Counted from the first letter of the stretch, positions 17,269 to 26,424 are shown. The stretch: 64,000 nt of DNA from Stygiobacter electus (GCA_029210465.1 JARGDL010000017.1:1-64000); one strand, 5' to 3'. The notes: generated by a model not told the origin, from the sequence alone. Numbers and translations: made by a program.

Positions 17269-18522
17269 TTGAAAAGCAGGTATTCACTTCACTTAATTTT
17301 ATCTCTCTTATTATTTGTATTCATTACAAGTTGTAAAGAAGAAGTCATCGTTGAACAAAAGAATGAAAACAATTCCTACGTTCAATCAATATTAGCCAAA
17401 GGAAGTGATTTATCAAGTGTACAAGAAGATTCAACAATTCAGCAAAAGAAAAAAAAAAGAGTTAAACGGTTAAAAAAGGAACATGAGAAACCTTATGTAG
17501 TTATTGAAAAACCAGAGAATTTACTTTCAGAAAAACTAAAATCTAGAAGCATAAATAAGTCTCTTTCAAAATCATCAAATAGTTTTGGTTTTAATTCTGC
17601 TCAAAGTACACAATCATGTGATACAATGGAAGTTGATGTTTGGCATTGAATAAATACTATTCAAGAACAGATCTCAAAATTGGTATATGGCCAAAAGAAG
17701 ATTGGATGACAAATGCACAGTATATAAGTACACTTAAGAATGTTTATGGATTCTCTTACTTTGCTACATATCATGATTATATACTTACAGCAGAGAATAA
17801 CGGTTTTCCATTGAGTAATATTATGGCATTGGTCGATGCACATTTTCCTCAACAAATAAAAGAATCATATGATCAAGCTGGAACAAGAGGTACATGTGGT
17901 TTTTATTATGCGGATGAACCAGATCATATTCCTCCTTCTTTTTTTTAATGGATTAGGTCAACAGATTATTCCCTATAGTGCAGTTGATTCTGTTAGTAAA
18001 TTCGTTAATTACATTAAAGGGAAATATCCTTCTCAAAATTCAAAAGTAATTATTGGCGAAACTACTGTTAGTTCTACTACGAAATTTGATGAAATTGTAG
18101 ATTTTGTAACTATTACTTGGTATGGTGATCCAACAAATTTTTGGCCATTCTTGTCGACAGATCAGAGAGGTCGCTGGACTGACTTCAACAATTCTTTCGG
18201 AAATAAATTTAACCATCTATGGATATCTGGTGATTTAGACAGAGGTGAAATGGACCAATTATTAGGACATGCACAGAACATGAGTAAAAATAGTATTTGG
18301 TTATTTGCTGCTATGGATAAATCAAATCAGAGTTATTGGGACGCTATAAGTGAATTTACTTATTATTCGTTTATGCACGGATATATAAATAGAGAAGAGA
18401 AAAAATATATTTATGTTTATAGTCATATTGGGAATAGTGATCCTTGCTCAGACCCTCAAATTACAAGTTGGGACTTGATTGATATTATTGATACTGGAGA
18501 GACTAGAATTTTAAGCTACTAA
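17269..18522 (+). pseudogene. Lipoprotein with glycosidase-like domain, two frameshifts
   Basis: I start it at TTG 17269, which has AGAGG five bases upstream; an earlier ATG lies within the attC R' box. The signal peptide ends in a lipobox (FVFITSC). The frame breaks after VDVW (17643, a G seems lost) and again in a run of eight T at 17939-17946 (one T extra). Joined, the product is about 415 residues. It reads on through DLKIGIWPKEDW, GFYYADEPDH, FVTITWYGDP and LWISGDLDRGEMDQL to ETRILSY, a pattern suggestive of a TIM-barrel glycosidase or related fold. The family was not identified. Runs of A and T at the breaks leave sequencing error possible. Confidence 0.7.
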
Positions 18523-18545
18523 ATAATAAACTTCACGAGGATAAA

Positions 18546-19034
18546 ATGAAGCGTATACACAAAATAATTTTTTTATTTTCCATTATATCATTCACGAATT
18601 CATCAATAGTTTTTGGACAAAACGATAATATCAAAACAAATAATTTTTATTTAGAACTTGGTGGTAACAATTATTATTACTCTATTAATTATGAAAAAAT
18701 AATATTTCTTAGTTTTAGTCCAAGAATTGGTGGTTCCATTGTTCCACATGGGGAATCTTCTCATACTTATGGTAACTATATATCAATCAAAATAAATCTA
18801 CTTCTGATGCTTAATTATTCTTTTTATTTGTCAACTAACCATGCTATAGAAGTTGGGGTTGGATATGCTGATCTTCTAAATAGAGAAAGAATCTATCTGA
18901 CATTTACACTGGGTTATAGATATATTCCTCAAAATAGTAAAATGGTTTATAAATTATCTTTTACACCAATTTTCAATAAGAGTATTGTTCATAATCAATT
19001 ATGGGCTGGCTTTGGGATTGGATTCAATTATTAA
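18546..19034 (+). CDS. Small outer-membrane beta-barrel-like protein
   Basis: This 162-residue protein has a signal peptide (MKRIHKIIFLFSIISFTNSSIVFGQ) followed by amphipathic beta strands (FYLELGGNNYYYSINYEKI, AIEVGVGYADLL, LYLTFTLGYRYI-like). It ends WAGFGIGFNY, an aromatic C-terminus usual for barrels. It starts 23 bp after the broken lipoprotein gene, with GAGG upstream, so the two share a cassette. The pair may form a surface complex, but nothing more specific can be said. Confidence 0.65.
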   Translation: MKRIHKIIFLFSIISFTNSSIVFGQNDNIKTNNFYLELGGNNYYYSINYEKIIFLSFSPRIGGSIVPHGESSHTYGNYISIKINLLLMLNYSFYLSTNHAIEVGVGYADLLNRERIYLTFTLGYRYIPQNSKMVYKLSFTPIFNKSIVHNQLWAGFGIGFNY

Positions 19035-19041
19035 TAATGGT

Positions 19042-19207
19042 ATGTAACAGATGTCTGAAACGGAACCCTGTAGTCGGTCGTGGTATTTGTAGTTTCAATT
19101 GATTTGGTTTTTGTTCGGCAATTGTGCAAGTGAATATTGTAAACAATAAATAAAATTATTTGTAGCTGTAACCTTGTGGCGTCCGCTTAAACGCAACAAT
19201 GTTATAT
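19042..19207 (+). other. attC recombination site 6
   Basis: R'' is ATGTAAC (19042-19048) and R' is GTTATAT (19201-19207). The inner arms GTCTGAAACGGAACCC and GTGGCGTCCGCTTAAACGC are complementary with bulges. The site is 166 bp and separates the barrel gene from the restriction-modification cassette. Confidence 0.8.
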
Positions 19208-19281
19208 ACTTAAACTTAAGTAAAGATTTTGTAAGCAAATTTTGGTATTTTATGAATTGAAAAAAGAATTATTAAGAAAAA

Positions 19282-20568
19282 ATGAAAACAAATCATCTGA
19301 TAATAAACGGAGATTCCCGCAAAATGATTGAACTGAATGATGAATCAGTTCATTTAATTATCACTTCTCCACCTTATTGGCAGTTGAAAGACTATGGTTC
19401 GGAAATTCAAGTGGGCTTTAATGAAAGTTATGAAAGCTACATCAATAACCTGAACTTAGTTTGGAATGAATCATATCGGGTTTTACATAAAGGTTGCCGT
19501 CTTTGTATAAATATAGGTGACCAATTTGCACGCGCCGTTTATTATGGACGTTATAAAGTTATTCCGATAAGAACTGAAATAATAAAGTTCTGCGAAACAA
19601 AAGGTTTTGATTATATGGGGGCAATAATTTGGCAAAAGGTAACTACTTCAAACACAACTGGTGGTGCAACTGTAATGGGTTCATTTCCTTATCCCCGGAA
19701 TGGAATATTAAAAATTGATTATGAATTCATTTTATTATTCAAAAAACCTGGCAGCCCACCAAAACCAAATAAAGATTTCAAAGAGCAGTCAGCAATGACT
19801 AAAGAAGAATGGAATACTTATTTTCAAGGTCATTGGAATTTTAGTGGAGCAAGACAAGACAGTCATTTGGCAATGTTCCCTGAAGAACTGCCTAAAAGAT
19901 TAATAAAAATGTTTTCGTTTGTTGGTGATACAGTTTTAGACCCATTCCTCGGTAGCGGGACAACTTCACTAGCAGCAAAGAATCTCAATAGAAATTCAAT
20001 AGGTTATGAAATTAATTCTGAGTTTATCCCAATTATTAAAGATAAACTCTCTGTCAACAATAAAAATATTTTTGATGAAAACACATATAGTTTTATCTCT
20101 CAAGAAAAACATAACTTTGATTACTCGAAAGAAATAGAAAAACTACCATATATATTTAAAGACCCCCACAGTTTTGATAAAAAAATAGACCCTAAAAAAC
20201 TTCAGTTTGGTTCTAAGCTTGATAAAAATGGAGGTAAAAGAGAAGATTACTACTCTGTGAAAGAAGTAATAAGCCCGGAAATCATTAAGTTAAACAATGA
20301 TTTGACGGTTAGGTTGATTGGGGTTAAAGAGGAGAAAGAAATCAATGGGAAAGCTAAAGAGTTTTTAATCTCTAAAACAAAAGGGCAGAAAGTTTTTTTA
20401 AAGTTTGACGAACAAAAATATGATGAACAAAATAGATTATTATGTTATCTGTATTTGCAGAATAAAACTTTTATAAACGCACATCTTATAAAAGAAAAAC
20501 TTGTAAGTATAAATACATCAATAAATTTTAAGTATAAAAATAAATTTCTGCAATTACTTGGAAATTAG
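19282..20568 (+). CDS. DNA methyltransferase (beta class, probably N4-cytosine) fused to an SNase-like domain
   Basis: This 428-residue protein should methylate DNA at the site cut by the enzyme encoded next. Catalytic motif IV TSPPYW (28-33) comes before the AdoMet motif I DPFLGSGTT (220-228), the order of the beta class; S-P-P-Y fits N4-cytosine or N6-adenine enzymes. Residues about 332-425 form a second domain that looks like a staphylococcal-nuclease fold (LTVRLIGVKEEKEINGKAKE, then YDEQNRLLCYLYL, then INAHLIKE). Whether it is catalytic is unclear: the usual Asp-rich DTPE segment after VRLIGV is replaced by KEEKE. The MjaI-like partner suggests the target CTAG. The frame is intact. Confidence 0.88.
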   Translation: MKTNHLIINGDSRKMIELNDESVHLIITSPPYWQLKDYGSEIQVGFNESYESYINNLNLVWNESYRVLHKGCRLCINIGDQFARAVYYGRYKVIPIRTEIIKFCETKGFDYMGAIIWQKVTTSNTTGGATVMGSFPYPRNGILKIDYEFILLFKKPGSPPKPNKDFKEQSAMTKEEWNTYFQGHWNFSGARQDSHLAMFPEELPKRLIKMFSFVGDTVLDPFLGSGTTSLAAKNLNRNSIGYEINSEFIPIIKDKLSVNNKNIFDENTYSFISQEKHNFDYSKEIEKLPYIFKDPHSFDKKIDPKKLQFGSKLDKNGGKREDYYSVKEVISPEIIKLNNDLTVRLIGVKEEKEINGKAKEFLISKTKGQKVFLKFDEQKYDEQNRLLCYLYLQNKTFINAHLIKEKLVSINTSINFKYKNKFLQLLGN

Positions 20569-20569
20569 A

Positions 20570-21206
20570 ATGGCTAAAGAGTGGATTTTAAATAGTGTTA
20601 TGAACCGATTTCAACTAAATTTTAAGAAAAATGTTGGACCTACATCTGAATCAATATGAAAATGTTCACCAAAAACTGTTGAAGAGTGGGAAGAATATTA
20701 TTTTAAAAATGTTAAACCAAAAGATCATATTGTTGAGCTGGGCAAAAAACTTTATGTAAAAATAACTGAGGTTGTACAAGCTGAACTTGATGACATTACT
20801 GAGCAAGATTGTATTGATTATATGGTTAATCTTGTTATCAATAGAACCTTTGATGGTTATATGACTGAAATAGAAACAATTTATGGCCAACTAGAAAAAA
20901 TACTCGATATAAAAATTGAACCAGCTCCCGATGAATGGGATAGATTATTTAATGTAGATTTTTATATTAAAATAAACGATAAATACATTGGTCTTCAAAT
21001 AAAACCTGTAAATGAAGGAATACAATTACCTGAGATTTACAAAGAAAGAGCCATCCAAGAAGAAACCCACCAAAAAATTCACTGAAGTATTCGGCGGAAA
21101 AGTATTTTATGTCTTCTCAACAAAAATAAATGGTAAGAAAGAAATTGTTAATAAAGATATTATTGATGAGATTAAAAACGAAGTTGAAACATTAAAGAAA
21201 TTATAA
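20570..21206 (+). pseudogene. MjaI-family restriction endonuclease, inactivated
   Basis: The start (20570) is 2 bp after the methyltransferase stop. The translation begins MAKEWILNSVMNRFQLN and meets a TGA at 20657-20659 where related proteins have Arg (CGA to TGA). It continues in frame: SPKTVEEWEEYYFKNVKPKD, KLYVKITEVVQAELDDI, IEPAPDEWDRLFNVDFYIK. It is shifted at about 21075 in a run of six A (one too many), after which FTEVFGGKVFYVFS leads to a natural end at 21206. I recall this pattern from the MjaI family of type II enzymes (CTAG). With two lesions the nuclease should be dead; intact length would be about 211 residues. Confidence 0.85.
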
Positions 21207-21210
21207 GTGT

Positions 21211-21240
21211 ATATAACAAGCTAATCAAACTGAACTCTTC
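21211..21240 (+). other. Possible truncated attC site (R''/L'' only)
   Basis: ATATAACAAG followed by CTAATCAAACTGAAC resembles the R''-L'' halves of attC 1 and attC 3, 5 bp after the end of the endonuclease pseudogene. No matching L'-R' follows within several hundred bases, so the array appears to end here with a broken site. Confidence 0.5.
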
Positions 21241-22132
21241 ATTAGGTCTTGGCATTGGCAGTGAGTCTGTAAAATAATTTTGTGTAAATGGTTAAAAGTT
21301 AACCCCAGTGTTACCGAAATGCTGAAGAACTATATCAATTTTTCTACACAATTAGGATTTTTTGTTACTAAATCATTTTCCTTAAATTGTTTTACGACAA
21401 TCTTCTTTTCTGCTGATTTTTTCAATTTCTCTCCAATTAAGTTATTATTTAAACGAGTTAATTAACCCAGAATTGCCATCCAACATGAAATTTTTTTTTT
21501 GGCAATTCCTTTAATCTTCTTTGGTTTAAATATCAATCATTTTTTTTGTTTTACCTTTTAAAATAAACTTAATTAAAAAATTATTTCACTGCCATTGTAT
21601 AAAGGAAAGATTAAAAATGTATTTACATTACAATTCAGTGTCCAATAAAGTTATAGAAATTTTAAGGCTGAAACCTTTTATTTTCAGATTCGCTACAGAT
21701 TCGTTACAGATTCGCATCAAATTCGCTTAAGAGTCGCATAACTAAACCAATTTTATTTTGCAGTTGATGTTAGTTTATTGTAAAAATTCTTTGTAATCCG
21801 ACTTGTTGGGAGTGCGTCTTAGTGAGAGACTATTTCACGCCAAGTCGCCAAGTTCGCTATACCTGCCTGCTGAATAAAATGGAGGCAGGGTAAACCTCAA
21901 TTCATCTTCCATCATCCATAAAACATCATCCATTATAAATTCTACATTTTCCCTAAACCCTAAACCTAAACACAATTGATAAAATATTTTATACTTACCA
22001 ATTATCTCTTAGAAACTATAAATTTTTTTCCTTGGTGTAGAATATTTTTAGTAAAAATTTTACCAATGAAAATTGTTCTAAAATTTCCCTTTAGCTATGT
22101 TTGAACAATATTTTAACATTCAAAAGGTAGTT
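21241..22132. other. Long intergenic region
   Basis: About 890 bp without a convincing gene. It holds the 11-bp tandem repeat at 21685-21739, a CCTGCC/GGCAGG inverted pair near 21862-21890, and the phrase CCCTAAACCCTAAACC near 21957, which is probably chance. No terminator with a clear stem was found. Confidence 0.6.
21685..21739. repeat. Five tandem 11-bp repeats
   Basis: Units are CAGATTCGCTA, CAGATTCGTTA, CAGATTCGCAT, CAAATTCGCTT and AAGAGTCGCAT. They follow each other exactly, with the core (A/G)TTCGC drifting toward the right. The 11-bp period places the cores on one face of the helix. Confidence 0.8.
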
Positions 22133-22894
22133 ATGAAAAAAATTATTTTATGGATTATTGCATTTTTAATAACTGCTGGTTTTGCAATTTATCAAAGAGT
22201 TACTGGGCCTACTTATCCTAAAACCGGTAAAGTTGTTTTAGCTGGTAAAGAAATAAAATTCAAATTGGAAAGAAGTCATTCATCTAATACAAACTATTTG
22301 GTAGAAATAGCAACTAATGATCCTGAAATTAAAGGTGAATTGTATTGGAGACCTTTTCAAAGTAAAGGTGATTTTAATTTTGTAGAAATGAAAGGTGATA
22401 AAAAATTAAGTGCTGAATTGCCTGCAAGAAAACCTCTTGAAAAATGGGAATATTTTGTTAAACTATCTAAAGGTAAAGAAGAAGTTACACTGCCTGGTCC
22501 AAATGTTTTAATTATTCGATTTAAAGGTGATGTTCCATCATGGGTATTGATTCCTCATATCTTCTTTATGTTTGGGGCAATGTTACTTTCAACAAGAACT
22601 GCTTTAGAAGTCTTTAATAAACCATACAATTTTTTAAAGCTAACAATTTGGACAATTTCATTTTTAATTATAGGTGGATTTTTACTTGGCTTTGCAATGA
22701 ATTGGTTTGCTTTTGGAGAAATGTGGGGCGGCTTTCCTTTTGGTAATGATGTTACCGATAATAAAACTTTAGTCGCTTTTATTGGTTGGATTGTTGCTTA
22801 TTATTTCGTGAAAAGAGATTTAGCTCCAAAACTTTTCACCGTACTTGCAGCTTTGTTAATGTTGATTGTTTATATGATTCCTCATAGTGTTTAA
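22133..22894 (+). CDS. Multi-helix membrane protein of unknown function
   Basis: This 253-residue protein starts at the ATG at 22133, which has AAGGTAG upstream; a longer frame from 22097 lacks a ribosome site. One helix near the N-terminus (5-20) is followed by a soluble beta-rich domain of about 125 residues (TGKVVLAGKEIKFKLERSH, ELYWRPFQSKGDF, PGPNVLIIRFKG), then four hydrophobic helices toward the C-terminus. The soluble domain probably faces the periplasm. No family was recognised. Confidence 0.8.
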   Translation: MKKIILWIIAFLITAGFAIYQRVTGPTYPKTGKVVLAGKEIKFKLERSHSSNTNYLVEIATNDPEIKGELYWRPFQSKGDFNFVEMKGDKKLSAELPARKPLEKWEYFVKLSKGKEEVTLPGPNVLIIRFKGDVPSWVLIPHIFFMFGAMLLSTRTALEVFNKPYNFLKLTIWTISFLIIGGFLLGFAMNWFAFGEMWGGFPFGNDVTDNKTLVAFIGWIVAYYFVKRDLAPKLFTVLAALLMLIVYMIPHSV

Positions 22895-23110
22895 TTTTTA
22901 ATCTTACTCTTATTCTTGTTCTTGCTCTTACTTTTGTTCTTGCTCTTACTCTTACTCATAATCTTAATCAAAAGTAAGCTGGAATTAAAAGAGTAAGATT
23001 AAGATTAAGGTAATGAGAAGGATTAAGAATAAGAGTAAGATTATGATTAAGATTAGGATTATGAGTAAGATTAAGATCATGAGTAAGATTGAGATTATGA
23101 GTAAGATTAG
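22895..23110. repeat. Imperfect inverted low-complexity repeat A
   Basis: A pyrimidine-rich tract of six-base units (CTTACT, CTTGTT, CTTAAT) runs to about 22969. A spacer of about 20 bases containing AAAAGTAAGCTGGAATTAA follows, and then a purine-rich tract of complementary units (GTAAGA, TTAAGA, TTATGA). The two tracts can fold back on each other imperfectly. The S23 gene follows. Confidence 0.8.
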
Positions 23111-23156
23111 GATTAATAGATTAAATTATTGTCATTATTAAAACAAGTTAATCTTT

Positions 23157-23507
23157 ATGAATGAAATATATTTTGACCATGAAAAATTGAATGTTTATCA
23201 AAAAGCAATTGAATTTATTGAATGGCTTGAAAATATTATTAATAGAAATGCTAAAAAAAGTATTTTAGATCAAATAGAAAGAGCCGCAAATTCAATTTTA
23301 TTAAATATTGCAGAAGGTAATGGAAAATTTACAGGAAGAGATAAATGTCGTTATTTCGATATTGCAAGAGGTTCGGCTCTGGAATGTGCCGCAAGTTTAG
23401 ATATAATGTTTAGGAAAGACATAATTAAATATGAAGAATTGATTCTCGGAAAAAATATTTTGAAGGAAATAGTTTCTATGTATGTTAATTGGATTGATAA
23501 AAGCTAA
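23157..23507 (+). CDS. Four-helix-bundle protein, S23/IVP family
   Basis: This complete 116-residue member of the S23 ribosomal intervening-sequence protein family shows the family motif LDQIERAANSILLNIAEGNGKF, then a Gly-Arg and YFDIARGSALECAASLDI. The family was first seen in ORFs inside 23S rRNA intervening sequences and is now known as scattered, often multicopy chromosomal genes. Its fold resembles Avd of diversity-generating retroelements. Biochemical function is unknown. It stands alone between low-complexity inverted repeats, and its 5' half is duplicated at 24167. Confidence 0.9.
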   Translation: MNEIYFDHEKLNVYQKAIEFIEWLENIINRNAKKSILDQIERAANSILLNIAEGNGKFTGRDKCRYFDIARGSALECAASLDIMFRKDIIKYEELILGKNILKEIVSMYVNWIDKS

Positions 23508-23579
23508 TTCTGATAGAGTTTACGATGAAAATATAAACTTTGATTCAAATGATTAATAAAAAAATAATTTATTAAGTTC

Positions 23580-24120
23580 TTTCATATTCTTGATCTTACT
23601 CTTGATCTTACTCTTGATCTTACTCTTGATCTTACTCTTGATCTTACTCTTGATCTTACTCTTGATCTTACTCTTGATCTTACTCTTGTTCTTACTCTTG
23701 TTCTTAGTCTTGTTCTTAGTCTTGTTCTTAGTCTTGTTCTTAGTCTTGTTCTTAATCTTGATCTTAATCTTGTTCTTAGTCTTGTTCTTAATCTTGTTCT
23801 TAGTCTTGTTCTTAGTCTTGTTCTTAGTCTTGTTCTCAGTCTTGTTCTTAGTCTTGTTCTTAGTCTTGTTCTTAGTCTTGTTCTTAGTCTTGTTCTTAAT
23901 CTTGTTCTTAATCTTGTTCTTACTCTTGCTCTTATTCTTGTTCTTGCTCTTACTTTTGATCATAATCTTAATCAAAAGTAAGCTGGAATTAAAAGAGTAA
24001 GATTAAGATTATGATTAAGATTAAGATTATGATTATGATTAAGATGAAGATTATGAGTAAGATTAGGATTATGAGTAAGATTAGGATTATGAGTAAGATT
24101 AAGATCATGAGTAAGATTTG
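23580..24120. repeat. Expanded low-complexity inverted repeat B
   Basis: About 370 bp of 12-base pyrimidine units (CTCTTGATCTTA, then GTCTTGTTCTTA variants) lead into the same short spacer as repeat A (AAAAGTAAGCTGGAATTAA, near 23974-23992). About 130 bp of purine-rich complementary units follow. Long frames on both strands here (Lys/Asn/Ile/Ser-rich on the minus strand, Leu/Ile-rich on the plus strand) are products of the repeat and are not called as genes. Confidence 0.9.
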
Positions 24121-24361
24121 GATTAATAGATTAAATTATTGTCATTATTAAAACAAGTTAATCTTTATGAATGAAATATATTTTGACCATGAAAAATTGA
24201 ATGTTTATCAAAAAGCAATTGAATTTATTGAATGGCTTGAAAATATTATTAATAGAAATGCTAAAAAAAGTATTTTAGATCAAATAGAAAGAGCCGCAAA
24301 TTCAATTTTATTAAATATTGCAGAAGGTAATGGAAAATTTACAGGAAGATTAAGATCATGA
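24121..24361 (+). pseudogene. Duplicated, truncated S23 gene
   Basis: Bases 24121-24349 are identical to 23111-23339, which covers the upstream region and the first 61 codons of the S23 gene (start 24167). After GKFTGR the sequence runs into the purine-rich repeat (TTAAGATCATGAGTAAG) and stops at 24361. Perfect identity means the duplication is recent. Confidence 0.93.
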
Positions 24362-24422
24362 GTAAGACTGAGAATAATAATAAGAAAAAAAATTTGAAAC
24401 TCATTTTAGGAGAGAAAACATA

Positions 24423-26396
24423 ATGTCTCACGAAAACCCAACTACAAGCGGATTACCAGCAAATGCTTACACCGAATTAAAAGATGGTGAAAAATATGTT
24501 CCAATTTTATCCCCATCAAAAATTTATCCTGAAGTAACATTTTATTCTGTTGTAACTGGAATTATAATGGCGATTATTTTTTCAGCTGCTGCAGCATACT
24601 TAGGTTTAAAAATTGGACAAGTTTTCGAAGCCGCAATTCCAATTGCAATTCTTGCCGTAGGAATTTCCACTGCGTTAAAGAAAAATCAATCACTTGGCCA
24701 AAATGTAATTATTCAATCTATTGGTGCAACGTCAGGAGCAGTTGTTGCCGGTGCAATTTTTACTTTGCCAGCAATTTATATTTTAAAACTTAATGCTACT
24801 TTTTTTCAAATGTTTTTTGCTTCATTACTTGGTGGTTTTCTTGGAATTTTATTTTTAGTCCCTTTTAGAAAATATTTTGTTAGCGAAATGCATGGTAAAC
24901 TTCCATTTCCAGAAGCAACTGCAACTACAGAAGTTTTAGTCGCTGGAGAAAAAGGTGGCAACCAAGCTTTGGTTCTTGTTTCTGCTGGTTTAATTGGTGG
25001 TGTTTATGATTTCTTAATCGCAACTTTCGGAACCTGGAGCGAAGTTTTTACTTCTCGTGTTATTGGAATTGGTGCTACAATTGCAGACAAAATGAAATTA
25101 GTATTTAGATTAAATGTCGGAGCTGCAGTCATGGGCTTGGGATATATAATTGGTTTGAAATATTCTTTAATTATTGTTGCTGGTTCATTTTTATCTTGGT
25201 TTGTATTTGTTCCATTGATTTCATTCTTTGGTGCCGATCTTCAAACTACTGTTGGTGCTAATGTGCAAATTTTAATTAAAGATATGTCAGCTGAACAAAT
25301 CTTTAGATATTATGTTCGTCAAATTGGTATTGGTGCAATTGCTATGGCTGGATTTATTGGGATTATTAGATCATCTGGTGTAATTAAATCTGCCGTAACT
25401 CTTGCAATAAAAGAAATTACAGGTGGAAAAAGTGAAAATGAGTCTGCAGAAAGAACTCAAAAAGATTTACCAATGAAAATTATTGTTTTCGGAGTTTTAT
25501 TCACCGCTTTAATAATTTTTACTTTCTTCATATTTGGTGTTGTAAATAATCTTCTTCATGCAATTGTAGGATTGCTTGTTGTAATGATTATGTCCTTTTT
25601 ATTTACAACTGTTGCGGCAAATGCAATTGCAATTACAGGTAACAATCCTGTTAGTGGAATGACTTTGATGACATTAATTTTATCTTCTATTGTTTTAGTA
25701 TCTGCTGGATTAAGCGGTCCAACGGGAATGGTTTCAGCATTAATAATTGGCGGAGTAGTTTGCACAGCTTTATCACAAGCTGGTGCTTTTATTACAGATT
25801 TAAAAATTGGATATTGGCTTGGAACTACACCGGCTAATCAAGAAAAATGGAAATTTGTAGGAACAACAATTTCAGCGGCAACAGTAGTTTGGGTAATTTC
25901 ATTATTAGATCAGACTTATGGATTTGCAAGTGGAGGGTTAGCGGCACCACAAGCAAATGCAATGGCTGCTGTTATTCAACCATTGATGTCAAATCAACCG
26001 ACACCGTGGGCGTTGTATATTTCAGGTGCCTTCATTTCAATTATACTTGCAATCTTAAAAGCACCAGTTCTTGCCTTTGCTTTAGGAATGTATTTACCAA
26101 TGGAATTAAACACTCCTTTATTAATTGGTGGAATGATTGCTCACTTTGTTTCAACAAGAAGTAAAGATGAAGCATTAAATAATGCAAGAAGAGAAAGAGG
26201 AACTTTGATAGCATCTGGATTTATTGCTGGAGGTGCATTAATGGGTGTTGTTAGTGTAATATTAAAATCTGCTGGATTTGATTGGTTTATGACTGAATGG
26301 GCTGAATCGAACTCTGCTGAAGTTCTTGCTTTTGTTATGTTCTGTTTATTATGTGTTTATACAATTTGGGATTCACTAAGAGCAAAGAAAGATTAA
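24423..26396 (+). CDS. Oligopeptide transporter, OPT family
   Basis: This 657-residue inner-membrane protein with about 15-16 hydrophobic helices should take up small peptides or metal-chelate peptides with protons. Family features include the start SPSKIYPEVTFYSVVTGIIMA, then AAAAYLGLKIGQVFEAAIP and the conserved GKLPFPEATATTEVL (about 159-173). Length and composition fit the bacterial OPT/YSL group. AGGAG precedes the start. The secreted oligopeptidase gene follows after 28 bp, so the pair may cleave and import peptides together. Confidence 0.93.
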   Translation: MSHENPTTSGLPANAYTELKDGEKYVPILSPSKIYPEVTFYSVVTGIIMAIIFSAAAAYLGLKIGQVFEAAIPIAILAVGISTALKKNQSLGQNVIIQSIGATSGAVVAGAIFTLPAIYILKLNATFFQMFFASLLGGFLGILFLVPFRKYFVSEMHGKLPFPEATATTEVLVAGEKGGNQALVLVSAGLIGGVYDFLIATFGTWSEVFTSRVIGIGATIADKMKLVFRLNVGAAVMGLGYIIGLKYSLIIVAGSFLSWFVFVPLISFFGADLQTTVGANVQILIKDMSAEQIFRYYVRQIGIGAIAMAGFIGIIRSSGVIKSAVTLAIKEITGGKSENESAERTQKDLPMKIIVFGVLFTALIIFTFFIFGVVNNLLHAIVGLLVVMIMSFLFTTVAANAIAITGNNPVSGMTLMTLILSSIVLVSAGLSGPTGMVSALIIGGVVCTALSQAGAFITDLKIGYWLGTTPANQEKWKFVGTTISAATVVWVISLLDQTYGFASGGLAAPQANAMAAVIQPLMSNQPTPWALYISGAFISIILAILKAPVLAFALGMYLPMELNTPLLIGGMIAHFVSTRSKDEALNNARRERGTLIASGFIAGGALMGVVSVILKSAGFDWFMTEWAESNSAEVLAFVMFCLLCVYTIWDSLRAKKD

Positions 26397-26424
26397 TCTT
26401 TTATGAAATCAATTGGAGAATTCA

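Noticed and set aside
20822..21206. Two separate small genes in the endonuclease region
   Set aside because: Together with the upstream part they read as one MjaI-type protein with a stop and a one-base shift.
21957..21973. Telomere-like CCCTAAACCCTAAACC
   Set aside because: Only about two and a half units, in AT-rich intergenic DNA; it does not continue.
23553..24000. Two long ORFs (about 140 residues, Lys/Asn/Ile-rich on minus, Leu/Ile-rich on plus)
   Set aside because: Both are translations of the 6/12-base low-complexity repeat, with no ribosome site and no protein-like composition.
23157..24361. Diversity-generating retroelement suggested by the Avd-like fold of S23
   Set aside because: No reverse transcriptase, template repeat or variable repeat is present nearby.
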